From positions 50,001 through 114,000 of the forward strand of contig JAXCGZ010001902.1 of the NCBI GenBank assembly GCA_037179515.1: a stretch of DNA of 64,000 nt. Direction: 5' to 3'. This document shows, one piece after another, positions 23,240-63,079 of this stretch. This DNA is from Halocaridina rubra. Its lineage: Eukaryota > Arthropoda > Malacostraca > Decapoda > Atyidae. The notes under the pieces are model-generated. The model made no database searches and was not told the DNA's origin. It saw nothing but the letters and a program-made list of their open reading frames with translations. The translations under genes and the position numbers were made by a program. Position 1 is the stretch's first letter, and each line of letters starts with the position of its first letter.

Positions 23240-24132
23240 CAAGTTTATATTTTCCCATCAAAACCTGTCTATTATTAGCTCCAATATTATGATTTTTGTA
23301 GTGACAGCCACAACGCACTATTAAATACGTCTCACAGAATATGCTTCTGAAAGACAATTATTATAATACGTAATATAAGTCACCTAGAAAATACATCAGA
23401 TTGTAGAGTGATTAGTGCTTAGATCGTCATTACGGTACGTTGATTAATTGACATTTACGTCTTTATTCTTTATACTTTTAATTGTTTCAGCACTTAATTA
23501 GAGGTAATAAACAAAAATTATAAGTGATTGTTTATGATATGGCCACCTAAGGGTGGTTCCATTGTCTGCGCAATATGGGTTATCTTTCAGTAAGCCATTC
23601 TACGTCACAATAAAAACGTTTTCTTAGGTCAAAGTTCAATACCTAATAACTAGTGGAATGATTACGGAGATATACCTAATAATTATATTTTATTAACAAA
23701 GTTCTGAACTTGATGCATATCAAATATAAAAAAGAAAATCAAAGACCTAACCTCTGTATTCAGTTTTACAGGTTGCCATTGATTTATTTTACACTGTCAC
23801 TGTTAATTCCAATTTGGGGGTGGACACAGACGAATTGAGGCCAGGGATTTAAGGCTGGATGCCCTGTCTAGCTTCGGACTGTAAGACAGTTTCCACTTTG
23901 ATAATTGCCCTTAAGGAAAACTACACCCTAGGGCAAGTAGCCCTATCCCTTCATTATTTAATTTTGAGTTCTATAGATTTTGGTTTTATTTTTCACATCT
24001 CTTCTTATTGCACATTACAAGTACTGGCTGTTTGTCAAATTAGATGTAAAAACATAGTCTAACCTCATCTTTTCATTCTTGATGTCTCAATAATTTAATA
24101 AGATCACAGCTGCCTATATATATGTATTGTGT

Positions 24133-24540
24133 GAATCTAGAGTGGTAGCATCTTTGTCACAAGTCCTCCTTCTGGAGCTGCACCTCAGAAGAGGAGCAGC
24201 AAAAGATGCCAAGCCACCACAATCAACCCTTGCCCCTCTTGGGTCACGAGAACCAGGGAGAGGCTTTGGTCACCCCTGCGATTACATCGTCTCTCAATAC
24301 AACGCACGCAGTAACGCAATTTTTTTCTATGCCAAATTATGACTCTCTGGCGATCATTTCTTGAAAACTCCTTCTAGACAGATATATTGAGAGCAACCAA
24401 GGAAACTCATTATTTGAAGCCTCACACGCCACTTGCACTTTATACGCTCCCTGATAGCTTAGGAGGAAAGCCCAGGATGTGATTTGTGGCTGTTCGACCA
24501 GGCAGCTTAGGGAATAACAACAGACAAGACAATTTTCTGT
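24133..24540 (+). repeat. Unnamed dispersed repeat, copy 1
   Basis: It shares order and wording with copies at 37110, 45707 and 62430: GAGTGGTAGCATCTTTGTC, CAGAAGAGGAGCAGC, GGGAGAGGCTTTGGTCACC, then ACTCCCTGA and a GTTCGACCAGGCAG-like end. No TIR or coding frame was identified. Confidence 0.65.
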
Positions 24541-24629
24541 GTAGTTTGATGATGTTATTTTACTGTAAATTTGACACTGGATATCATTATGTCTAACTTT
24601 CAGAACTCTTTGCTTAATGGGTCTTGGTT

Positions 24630-34320
<9,691 letters not shown>

Positions 34321-37105
34321 ATGAACTGTAAGTGATGAACTTATGCTGTCTTTAATACCGAGTCTAAAGTATTGCGTATGTTGTCTTGAAGTATGTATTT
34401 CATTGTTCCTTCTACTTAAACCTATTAGCAGCTCTAGTGGTGAAGACCTGTTACAGAGGAATCTCTTCCTCCTTCCTCTTATCAGTGTTTGAAATTTGGC
34501 TTGATTCAAGACATCTGCACCTCAGAGTGATCTCATAGGCTCTCATTCTAATTTTCCAAGGCTATATTGTTATAAGTGGTAATTTTTCTCTCAAATTAGA
34601 GTATGCCCAACCTGGTCGTTATGTTATTGGATTTTTTCCTTTAAATTAGTACAGTTATATATTTGTCCATAATTGGGAGTGTACTTCCACTCTGATAGGC
34701 CCTTGCTGTATATTATTGAATATAACGAACTCCATAGGATGCAAAACATACAGCCAGGGGCATGAGTCCGAAAGGGCAGAGTAGAATATAGAAGGTTAGC
34801 AGCAGTAGTTGGACTTTGTAAAAAAATATATATATATTTATCTACATGCATCTGTCGTCATTAGGATCTAGTTTTCTTTTGTATTTTTCATATCTTTTAT
34901 TGAGTGTTATTTTTTCTCCATACCTATTTCTGGGGTCTTCTTTTTCCATTTTGTAACTTTCCTATAATGTAATGTTCTTAGTCTTTACATTGCTGTGTGT
35001 GCGCATTTGCTGTCAGGTCACTGTTTTTTCCTCCTCTCTTAGTAGTAGTTAGTATAGTTTGTTTTCTACTGTATCTGCTTTTCTTATTCTGTTTATCCCT
35101 TTTTGTGATACTTTCACACTTTTATCTTTGCTGTCTTTCCTCCTATTTACCTAGCAAATTTTTTTCTCTCCCTTGTTGTAGGATTGGTCTTTTTAGTAGT
35201 GCAAGTGTCCTATTTGCCTTATGAAATATTTTTACTTTTCAGTGGCATGTGGAGGTCTCTATGTCTCCTAATGTCCAAAATACACAGCCTTTTTCCGTTT
35301 CATTCAAAGACTTTTCTTATACATCACTTTGTGCGAGTGTGATGGTATTGTGTGGCAGGGCTGATGTTACTGGTCTCACTTGCCTTTGTCATGAGGGATT
35401 GGGCTGTTACCTCACAAGCACAGTTCGAGTAAGATATCAAAGAGGGAAATGTAGGGCCAGAAAACTCCACTAGGAGGCAACCTTAACATCAGTATAAAGA
35501 GAGGATAAGCTGGTAAAGCAAGTGAATGAAGCTAAAACGATATATCCATGGTACATTCTCTATCCATGACTCTCCCAGAGCATATGTAATACCAGTAAAT
35601 CATAGTGCTTGGAGACTAGACTAAATGCAGGGCAGGGTAAAGGAGTAAAGATAATGTATACCATCGGGACAAAGTCATACATATATTAAAAAGAAGGCAT
35701 AGCACTAACCATCACAACAGCACTAAACACTTTGTGACATGCAAAACCTTATTAAAACCTCATGTGTAAAGTCTTACTTCTCAAGCATCTGCCCACACCT
35801 CTCATAAATATATGATGCATAAGAAACAATCCTCATCATACCAGAACCCAGCCAAATCCCATAGGAATAGGCAGCATAGTCTTTTGACAGCTGCTAACCA
35901 ACTCTGCTGTAGAGACTAGATATCTGCTGGGAAAAATCTCATAACTAGACCTGCCAATTAGCAAAGGGAAAATGAACAATAGACCTCTCCTTGTGCAGAA
36001 ATCCTCAATAGAATGCGCTCCTTAGGAAAGCCATTAACTAAGAGAGCCTTTCTGACAAGCCATAAGTAAGGTTACAAAAAAGGGAATACCAAAATTAGCT
36101 CACCACCATTTACAAAATAACTGGAACTAAAACAGCTGGAACACATCACAAGTAACCCCCGAAAAGGAATTCTGCTACCAAACCATAAGGTAACAAATCC
36201 ACAGGATAACCTATGGTTTTGCTGCCTTGAAGCAGTTATTAATAGGTGAGCTATTAAAGAAAAACAGCTCTACTATACCAGTCACTTAACCATTTCCACT
36301 AAACAGGAGGCAAAGGGAAGCAACATACTACACCTCAGCTGAGATGCCAGCAAAGGCAAAAGGTGCTACAAAGGATGTAAAAGTGGTGGAAACCCACAAG
36401 AGCAAAGCTGGAACTGCCCACTTATGCGTTTGAAGCAAAAGAAAGGAATCAAGTTCCATAGCAGAGTGTGAAACTGATGTTTACAGCAAACTACTAGCAC
36501 TCACTTCACAGAACCCCAATTAGGGAATCTGTTGGAAGCTGCTCTCCTTTACCACATTGTTAAAATCCAGCTTCTTGAGTAAATGTTCCAAAATATAAGA
36601 GGTTAGGAAAAGGAGCTGTCCAAAAAAAAAAAAAAAAAAAAAATAGCCTAAAATTAACAGCATAGAAGAAAACAGGTAAGCACAAGTAACTATACAACTT
36701 CAGGATTACAAAAAATATACAAATGCACTCAGTAGATCCCTCCAGGGTGAAAAGTACATACTAAAGTCAGCAGCAGGCTACACAAAAACAAAACTCACAA
36801 TGCCATTTCATACCAAAGAAGCTGACTTTACTGGACCACAAAGTATGAAGCCTGAAGGAAATCTGCTACATCAAGTTGAGTACGATACACTCAAGAGGAC
36901 AATAACAGAGTAAAGTCCAATATCAACTCTGATGCTGGAGTGCAGAAGAGAGGCTTAGCTATAATTAGATGCTGACATCAATAGAAGAAAAACCTCCAAG
37001 GCCTCCAAACTTTCTTTATTCAAGGAATATTGGAAACCAACGCCTCAAACAATGACTTGCTCTCAGTGGACTCACAAACAAGAGTCAATATTTAACTTTA
37101 TGTAC
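34321..37105. other. Downstream of canonical FUNDC1 stop, no recognised gene
   Basis: Probable 3' untranslated region followed by repeat-like DNA. There is a poly-A run at 36621-36643. The 35500-37000 segment is rich in AAAGCTG/CAAAGGAAG-type sequence without conserved frames. Confidence 0.45.
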
Positions 37106-37109
37106 ATGG

Positions 37110-37530
37110 AGAAACTGGAGTGGCAACATCTTTGTTGTAGGCTCACCCTCCAGAACTGCAACTCAGAAGCACTAAACGAGGCCAGACTGCCTCAAACAAC
37201 CCCTGCCCCTCACATGGCACGAGAATTTTGGAAAGGCTTCGGTCTCGCGGGGCAATTACCTCACCTCTCAACACAACACACAATAGCAATGATTTTTTAC
37301 CAAGATATGACTCTCCCCGTCATTTCTCAGAGACTCTTTCTAGCAGGACACAATCATAGCAAGCCAGTAAACACATTATGGAGGACTGCACCATACATAA
37401 CCACATGCAACATCAACACTTCATTCACTCCCTGAGAGCTCTTGGGAAAAACCCAGGAGCAGCAGTGATCTTCCTTAATGACTCCTGGCTGTTCAACCAC
37501 AATTAAGGAGGATGGCTAGTATTGATTATA
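37110..37530 (+). repeat. Unnamed dispersed repeat, copy 2
   Basis: It starts CTGGAGTGGCAACATCTTTG, parallel to copy 1, and runs through AAACACATTATGGAGGACTG and ACTCCCTGAGAGCTCTTGGG to CTGGCTGTTCAACCACAATT. The 127-codon frame across it is probably fortuitous. Confidence 0.65.
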
Positions 37531-38139
37531 ACAACCTTCAATATTCCACAACACAGGAGACTGCACTACACAGTAACTGTTATGATTTAAAACTGCTACC
37601 TTGCCTCCAAATATCAATAAAACAAGTAAATTGCAGTCAGCGAGATGCCACAACCTGAGTTTGTCACAGGAACTTTATTTTACAGGTGCTAATGGTTTCC
37701 CTGACAAAGGGTGCTACTTTACAGGACTGTTAAACTAGTGTGCCTAGTTAGTAACTGTAAGCCTAGAGCAAGTAGGGAATGCTAAAAGACCCATCACTGA
37801 AACAGTGTACAAAAGGGAGCCTGAGGGAAAGCCAAGAGATACTGCTTAGCTGAAATGCAAGACATAGTAAACCTTAGATGCACTTCCTTGTCCAAAAAAG
37901 AGAAGGGTAACACCTAACGAAGGAGAGAATGACATAAAGTTAAAGGCAGTGACTGAATCCATCCCAAAATAAACTAATTTGCTGAAATGAGCACTAAAAT
38001 GAGGGAGAGAAAGGGTTTTATGGTTAATGCACAGGCATCCATACAGTTTGACACAAACATTAATTTTATTACTTAAATTTCTCTGGAGAATAATGGAAAA
38101 TTAACACATGGTGTAGCATGAGCCTCAGTAAGTGACGCA

Positions 38140-38960
38140 GACATATGATTGTTGTTGTTGTTGTTTGAGGTTAAAGCCAACCTTGTGTTGGCACGGGCCC
38201 TTGTTCAAAGAACGGCCCGTAGGTTAGAGGTTATACCTCTTGGTTTGTTTTATCACCTTGGTGGTTCGAAAGTTTCCAAGGTGGTGAGATGTGTGTCTAT
38301 GTTGTCAAGTATTTCCTTAACAATTTTCGCTGCATGAACTGTCGCATTGGTGTGTTGTGGTTCCATGTTTAATCCGTTCCTTAAGCTGTTTGTCTTTGGA
38401 CATTCTAAAAGATAATGCAGCAGGGCCTTATCAGTTATCACTTGACAGTGTGCACACTCTTTTCTGGGGTTCTCAATGATTTCCCAGCAGCATTTGTAGC
38501 CTAGCCTGAGTCTAGCTATCATGACAGCCAGACTCCTTGGGGTGTATTTGGATACCGGTGGGGGCTCTAGCTTTGTTGCTTCCCTGTACCACGTGGCAGA
38601 GTAGGAGCCTCTGTTGACCCAGTAGTTGTGGTTTTCCTGCTTTGATCTCTGAGACATATGAAATGCAAAATACTCAGCATAGTAGTAGGAAAACCATATA
38701 AGATATGGAGTAGCTGGTAATGGAACAAATAGCTTCTTTGAATTGGACATATGGATCTTTCTCAGATGGTGTTTATGCCCCACCTTCGTAATATGTTCCT
38801 TGCACAGGATTATTTGAAGTGCTATCTCTGCCCTTTCTGCTTCATCTGGCAGTGTTGGCCATATATATATTGCCACAATTTCCATTGGAGCTCCTTGCCC
38901 TTGGCCAAATAATTTAATTAACAATATGCAAATCTTGGAGAACATCTCTACACTCTTGAC
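38140..38960 (-). pseudogene. I/Jockey-type LINE, 3' end of ORF2 with (CAA)n tail
   Basis: A 230-codon minus-strand frame (38945-38253) reads ATWYREATKLEPPPVSKYTP, RSLAVMIARLRLGYKCCWEI, ECAHCQVITDKALLHYLLEC and PKTNSLRN. This Cys/His-containing segment (C-x2-C-x9-H-x4-C) is found at the end of ORF2 in some arthropod LINEs after the RNase H domain. The element ends in a (CAA)4-5 tail on the minus strand (38161-38147). The RT region is absent, so it is 5' truncated. It lies in reverse between FUNDC1 exons 4a and 4b. Confidence 0.65.
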
Positions 38961-39195
38961 TTTGTTAGGATGAAGGATGTTAGAAAAAATTCAACAAAGA
39001 AATGTATTACTGTATTAACTAACAAAGAGAAGTAGTTAATAAACTAACTTTCTGTGCTAGGATTTATAGTTAGTGGTTCTTTCTAAGTGCATATAAAACT
39101 GACTCTACACCATAGATTGTTCTTTTTCTGTAGACCATGCACATTTTTTTTCTTTAAAATGTATTTCATTTAATTTTTTAAATATTTTATTTCAG

Positions 39196-39447
39196 AATCT
39201 ACTACAAGAAGCAGCTCACAATTTAGACAAAAAAATTGAGAAAGTAGTTAAGAAGTTAGACCACAAAGTGGACACTGCAGAAGGGTGGTTCACGAAGAAA
39301 ATGACCTCAGCAAAGAAGATGTATAGAAGGCATATCTTAGGAGATGACAGCAAGATAACCATTGAAGAACTTTATATGCTGAATATGTACATAATGGCCT
39401 TTTCTATTGGTGCAATGTTAGGGGTTGGAACTGGCAAATTAATGTAG
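39196..39447 (+). CDS. FUNDC1: FUNDC1 candidate alternative terminal exon 4b
   Basis: After TATTTTATTTCAG a phase-0 open frame of 83 codons ends at TAG 39445-39447. It begins NLLQEAAHNLDKKIEKVVKK, a charged stretch with heptad-like hydrophobic spacing, continues with WFTKKMTSAKKMYRR, and ends in a hydrophobic segment, MAFSIGAMLGVGTGKLM. The end resembles the last helix of exon 4a (FGGGVLLGIA), with small residues at matching places. Joined to exon 3 it would give a 207-residue FUNDC1 with a long linker before the last helix. The phase, the acceptor and the coding quality support an exon. Its membership of FUNDC1 is inference; it could belong to an unseen separate gene or a paralogue remnant. 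Confidence 0.6.
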   Translation, partial: NLLQEAAHNLDKKIEKVVKKLDHKVDTAEGWFTKKMTSAKKMYRRHILGDDSKITIEELYMLNMYIMAFSIGAMLGVGTGKLM

Positions 39448-39737
39448 GTTATGGATATTTAACTAAATCTCAACTTATCCTTGCTTTTGAGACAAACAAA
39501 AATAATTTTTTTTTTATATTAATTTATTTTAGGCTGTCTCTGGATTTTTTACTGACATAAAGGAAACCATAAGATAAGTTTTTCCAAGAGTAAATATGGA
39601 TATTGAGAATGAGTAGAGTTTTTGCACTGGCCTTGTATAAGCCGTAATCTTTGTAGTTATATTACATATTACTTATCCAATGCCTACTGACCTTATAAAT
39701 CATTAACTTTATTTTTCTTGAGTTTCTATCATCTGCT

Positions 39738-40450
<713 letters not shown>

Positions 40451-40833
40451 CAACCATCGATTTAATGGACAAAATTTGTAGAAGCAGATTTAGTATTGTT
40501 CAACTGTGTCACCATTGGACAAGAGCCACCTCTTCAAGATACTACAACTGAAAGTCTTTTGGACTAAAATAAGACTACAACATAAGGTCTTTTGGACTAA
40601 AATAAGACTGCACAAGACCGCTTGATGTTACGTCTTCCTTCTGGTATGATTCTTTTCCTGTACTACATCTATAATAAATATTTTGACATATTAGTTACAC
40701 CTCTCATACTATCCCTACACATCTAACAAATTGCAACTCTCCCTATCTCTTTCTGTTTCTTTTTCTTAAATGTCTTCTTGTTGCTTGGACCTGATGAGGG
40801 TAAGTTTCTTTGCCTGTCCCTGTCACACACTCG

Positions 40834-40987
<154 letters not shown>

Positions 40988-41321
40988 TATTTCTCTTTCT
41001 GCAGCAAAGAATGCGATGAAATTCTCTTATCTCTCACCCCCTGTACATACCAAATATCAGCATACAAACAGCCATTTGGAACGTAACTGTTTCCTAAGTA
41101 GGGGAGTGTCTGTATATTTCTCTCTCTAGCAGTGGCACAATTATTCTATAATTCCCTGCTTCGATTTCTCATTATCCATTAATTCCAAATATCCAAACCA
41201 GTTAAGCAATCTCTTCCTCTTACTCCAGTAATACTCACCTTTCCTTAGTATGCAAATCTTTCTGACTACAGTTTCATCTTGTATACCCCCTCTCTGATTT
41301 TTCATTTTGTTTTCTCAGCTG

Positions 41322-41870
41322 CTATCAGAATTCATTACGTTGTTGTAGTTGGTTTTCCCTGTGCTGCCTGGCAGATCAGCCCAGAGTCCCCAAGGAAACC
41401 CACAGCCGACCCCAGACTTTCCCCACAGAGCTCTCAGGAAGTGTGTTGTGTTGGTAGCATATGTGGTTGTGTGCGATGCAGTCTTCCACAATGTGTTTGA
41501 CTGCATGAGGTGATGTGTTACATCTTGGACAGCAGTCTTCCAGCTTCTTCCGGCCATGTGGCCTCTGTCCTAATGGGTAAGGTAGGATTCAGAAGGATGG
41601 ATGTCATGTGAGGATATTATTGTGGAGGTTAGTTTTTAATAGGTGAGGGGAAAGAGATGACAGTATTTGTGTGATGTTGTGTGCTAAGTGTTGTTTTAAT
41701 GTTCCTTGGTGTGAGTGGCCATTCTGCCATATAGTGTAGTTGGTTTTTTGGGGCTGCAGCAAGTATTTATATGCCTTCTATGAGATAGGCAAAGTCAACG
41801 AAACTGCCTTAACCAACGCGGCCCCTCACCAGCACGAGAACCTGGGAGAGTTTGTTATGTAATACTGTAT
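41322..41870 (-). repeat. Unnamed dispersed repeat, copy 3 (rearranged)
   Basis: 41322-41520 is the family's second half on the minus strand (CTTCCACAATGTGTTTGACT reversed). 41790-41870 is a piece of the first half on the plus strand (CACCAGCACGAGAACCTGGG). Confidence 0.5.
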
Positions 41871-41879
41871 AGTATTGTA

Positions 41880-44800
41880 GGAGTATTTACCTTTTCGCAC
41901 AACTCCCCACTTTGCTATGCTCTGATCTAGATATCCCCTTTTGCCCCCTTCTCAGAGTCCGTAGTAATTTCTCCCTCAGTATATTCCAATTTTCATGCAG
42001 CTTCTTTTATGTCCCCTTCCAAATATTGAATGTGCCAGTCTTCTCTGGCTCTGTATAATCTGCCCTTACCTTCAAGTTATTTATTGATAATATTAAAATT
42101 TGTGAAGGACAGCCTTATCTCCAAAGACTTCAAGAATTTCACCGTGTTTCTGAAGACTGAGGAATTCATCTGCAGCAAATATGTCATCTGAAACAGGTTT
42201 ATGGATATTATACTATAAGTATTGTAGTTTTTTAGTTGATAAGGTAATAGCTAGATATTATTTTAAATCTAAAATTCCTAGAAAGATGACATAGAAAATG
42301 GTGTGCTTTTATAAAAGAAAGTGTCTTAAGGTTGCTGAAAGGAAGATAATGTTTGTAGAGTGTCGAGTATATTAAGCTTAATCAAAACTTGCAAAATTTG
42401 AGGTCATTATGAGAATTATAGCAGCTGACACCTAGGTCTACTATGCAGTTAAGGTGTTGGAAAAAAAAAAAAAAAAATTGCAGTATTTATTTTTAATTTA
42501 AATTATTTATAGGGGATTTTGTACATGTGTATTTCTGTAGGATAATAGCTGAGAAGCAGTATTGTACACATTTGTCTTCAAATGCAGAGATCACTTGGGG
42601 ACGTGTCCTTGCTTACACTCCCGCGAGATCAGAAAGTCTTGCAGGACAGTACAACTTCAACAGATGATAGAAATAGTGAAAATTAATGCTTATTATTTCT
42701 TTTAGGCACTTCACACAAAAGGGTATTATTTTACATGTATACATTAATGCATGTAAATTAGGCTATAGGCATGCAACCTGGGCTCTAGTCCAGATAAGAA
42801 GCATCCTCTGCTGTCAAGTGTTAATTTTCTTTCACAGCATATTCTTACTCCTTCTAGTGGGGTGTGGAACAGTATAACCTCTGTGTTCATGTACTGAATG
42901 GAGCAGAATGAGGGGGCTGGGAACGCCCTCTGTATATTTCCCCACTTCAGAGAGTCAAAGCATACAAGTAGATTTACAATTGCAAGACCCCAAGTAATTG
43001 GCTCTTTGAATATGAATAGTGTGGAACAAGAGAATAGGTTCGTGCATTGGCTCTGTCAGGCCCTCCCCAAACAAGTATATTACATCCCTTATATATGTAT
43101 AAGTAGAAGACCATGGACAAATTTTTAGTCAGAAAAAAGGCATACTAACACCAGTGTCCATTCACGTGTATATCAAATATAATTGATGGGCCCAGCTCCA
43201 GCCTTTGTGACAATAGAAATAAAATTTTTGAATTTCAATTTGCTCCTCCTTCAGCTCCAGTGGGTTATTTTTAGAAGGACCTGTTTTATACTTTTCTGTC
43301 AAATTTTTGGCTGACACTGAGCTTCATTTTTATGAATTTGTTTTAGTCTCCTGACCTTCTCGATCAGCGGAAATACAAAAAACTTCCAAACTCATTGTCT
43401 GGGTCTGCGATTCCGGAAATTTACCCAAGCTCGCTCTCTCTCTGCCACTGGTCTGTGCCTTTTCAGATACCAGCTATTTTTGCTTTGGATGCCTAAGCAG
43501 AGACCGACCATATCAAGTGGAGGGACAAGCAAGCCCGTTTTGTCACAGGCCTTAGGGAGACAAGTAAGCCCTTATAGTTTCTGTTTCATGTACAGACTTG
43601 GTTTGATACGGTACATTTAGGCAGCGCCATACAACTTACTTACACATTAGGTATAAACATAGCCACCGAAATCTTAGATGGTTGGGAATAGCTCAGACTG
43701 TCAAATAAACTTGGTGTATAAGTAGAGGCTTCCTAAACCTCCTAAAGCTCTATACCTTCATCAATCCCCTTTGCTCACCCTTTAGTTGAAAATGGAATGT
43801 TCTCCTGAGGAAGGATGGACTTCGCTTAGGAAGAGACCCAGAACAGCCTGAAGCAGTAGTCAGGAGAGCTCTACTTTTGCCATGAGTTATGTGGACATCC
43901 AGCAGGACACAGTCAAACAGTACCCACCACCATGATAAAAAAAAAGTGAATGATTACGCACCAAACATCTGAGATTGCACCAACAGCTACAATAAATACT
44001 CAAAAGATGTGGCTACTATCTCACTTGATTTTAACTTTTCTATCCCTCTCTTATTCTTTGTTCTAATGGTCCTGTAAGGGTTAAAAATACTTTGCTTGTC
44101 GCCATCACCTATACTCTTTCATTTTGACCTATCAAACTTCCCTTTTCTCCGTCATTAGATCAGAATTAGAGGAATAAAATTCACTTAACAGTTAGAAAAT
44201 AAAATATCTCGGTTACCACTTCCATATTAAATTCTCCTATAGGTCCACCAAGACCTGTTCCACAATAGACTAGAAGATTGATAATAACAACGCTTATTGA
44301 CTAAAGCCTGGGCTTACTGTCTGCATATCTTTTAATATTTTCCTCCAAAACCGAGTCTCTACTAAAGACCTATGAAAGGATATCAGCTTCTAACATTGGC
44401 ATTTACACTGCTAATAATAGAAGTAAATACCTCTATTGTCATATAAAAGATCAGAAAGGGTGCTCATCCTTTCACTACATTTTATGAGTTTTTCCATCTC
44501 TGCCTAGAGATTCCATCCTGTCAGAGAAGAGAGCAGTGAATTATGGTATTCATATTCCAAAGCTTATCGTTTTTATAGTCTAATTTAGGACTTCTAATGA
44601 TGCAGATAGATGGTACACTCTTTCTTGAAGAAGTCACTGCCAAAGTTCTTCTCTGTGTAAGTTCTTCGTATGGTTAATTCCTTAAAATCTTACTTCAAGA
44701 TAATACATTACAATAACATTTTTGTTCACTGATTGGGTACAGGTTAGGTTATTGATGCTCGGAGTTGAATATTTTTTTATTTATGTATTTTTTTTTTGTA

Positions 44801-45360
44801 GCTCGTTGCCACCTTATGACCTCAAATAATTTGCTAAAGATATTAAATATTACAATTAGGTGACAATATGATCTAAAATTTCTTATATATCACTGGCATG
44901 GTTTACAAAACTGCAAGATGAGATATTTACATTTGGTGTATGTGAAGAAAACTGTTAAAAAATGTGATTTTCCAGAAACAGTGACAGACATTACACTTGT
45001 AATGCCTCCCACGACAGTGTCTTGTTGAAGTCTGTTGCCTGGTTAATCGAGCAATCTTCTAAATGCCAGTCATTAACTACAACATGCATACTACTTCAGA
45101 AAGAATCTGTTAGTAATTTAATTGTCAACTGGATCTTGAGTTGGCATTACATTCTACCACGAAGCAAATATTAACAGACGTGACCAATGATACTTTTATG
45201 AAATGCATCTTACCTACTCATTTACGTCTCTTAAGTTTAATTTTATATATAATAACTCGGCAACAGCAAGAGTCACAAAATTAACTGATGGAATTAATAA
45301 AACTGATAAGATTAACAGGCAAACTATATTCAGTTTCTGCCACCAGCCATAACACAAGAC
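41880..45360. other. Intergenic stretch without recognised genes
   Basis: AT-rich sequence between the FUNDC1 alternative exon and the PAQR3 3' end. It has a poly-A run at 42461-42477. I see only short frames and no family I know. Confidence 0.5.
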
Positions 45361-45462
45361 TGTAACTTCCCTGAAGTTATGATATACGTTCTACTGTAAC
45401 TTCCCTGAAGTTATGATATACGTTCTACTGTAACTTCCCTGAAGTTATGATATACTTTCTAC
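45361..45462. repeat. 34-bp tandem repeat, three copies
   Basis: The unit starts TGTAACTTCCCTGAAGTTAT and ends ATACGTTCTAC. Three units are nearly identical (one G-to-T change in the third). Each contains the palindrome AACTTC-CCT-GAAGTT. Confidence 0.95.
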
Positions 45463-45706
45463 AAAGCATTTAAAGTTATACATTCTACAAAACATAAAAA
45501 TATAATCCTGAATAAATGTTACTCGTATTTGAAATGCGTTATAAAAGACAGGCAATTTTTTATGTATCTTATTTTTTAAGACTATCATATAAGAAAACAT
45601 GCTCTCTGAAAACTTCAGTGCTTAAACTCCTCTATAATAAAACTATGTCCTATATACTACAGCATGATCAGTTACTACAACATAAAATTTTTCCAATATA
45701 CAAAGA

Positions 45707-46130
45707 GAGACTGGACCTTGTGTGGCAGCGTCTTCGTCAAAGGTCCACCCCTAGGAGCTCAAATTCAGAAGAGGAGCAGCAAAATAGGCCAAACTGCCAC
45801 CAACAAGCCCTGCTCCTAATGGGGCATGAGAACCTGGGAGAGGCTTTGGTCACCTGGGTGATTATCTCATCTTTCAACACAACACAATCGATAAAAAAAA
45901 TGTCTATAACGTGAAATGACTTTTTGATGGTCATATCTTGAAGACTCCTTCTAGCCAAAGACATTGGAAACAACCTCAAAAATATTATGGAAGTCTGCAC
46001 TGCACATAACAACACACCACCAACACGAAATACACTCCCCAAGTCTCGGTGGGAGAGTTCAGAATCAGGACTGCCTTCCTTAGGGACTCGGGACTCTTTG
46101 ACTAGGCAGATCAGAGAACAACAACCACAA
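45707..46130 (+). repeat. Unnamed dispersed repeat, copy 4
   Basis: It shares CAGAAGAGGAGCAGCAAA and GAACCTGGGAGAGGCTTTGG with copy 1 at 24133. It ends about 120 bp before the likely PAQR3 polyadenylation signal. Confidence 0.65.
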
Positions 46131-46247
46131 AGAGAGACTTTGTAATTTATATGCTTTTGCTAAATAAGTAGTTAAAAAGAAATAAGTAAGATATACATCT
46201 TAAAACTTTTTTGCCCTTTATATTCCTCTTTGCTAAGTAAGTATAAC

Positions 46248-46253
46248 TTTATT
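46248..46253 (-). terminator. Candidate PAQR3 polyadenylation signal AATAAA
   Basis: Plus-strand TTTATT reads AATAAA on the gene strand, about 80 bp downstream of the stop codon. It is a single hexamer match in AT-rich DNA. Confidence 0.4.
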
Positions 46254-46333
46254 TGAGCTTCATCTAGTTCAAACTCCATGCCTATGTGTGAACTACCTTC
46301 TAGAAAGCTTATCATTCGACATCGTACTAATTC

Positions 46334-63079
<16,746 letters not shown>

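Larger units (their letters stand above)
22039..24603. promoter_or_regulatory. Divergent KDM6A-FUNDC1 upstream region
   Basis: About 2.5 kb lies between the KDM6A start codon (minus) and the splice acceptor in front of the FUNDC1 start codon (plus). Next to KDM6A, 22140-22290 is richer in CpG and purines than its surroundings. A trinucleotide tract (CTA/ATT/CTT) occupies 22318-22545 with an internal partial duplication. Candidate bZIP sites (TTACGTCA 23116, TGACGTCA 23221 and 23232, TACGTCA near 23604) and an inverted CCAAT box (23207-23211) sit in the middle. A FUNDC1 5' untranslated exon should lie here, because 24592-24603 reads as a splice acceptor; GTAAGC near 23589 is one possible donor. 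A dispersed repeat fills 24133-24540. Promoter activity is inferred, not shown. Confidence 0.5.

Noticed and set aside
37052..37435. 127-residue plus-strand ORF as a host gene
   Set aside because: It coincides with a copy of a dispersed repeat, and the other copies do not keep the same frame.
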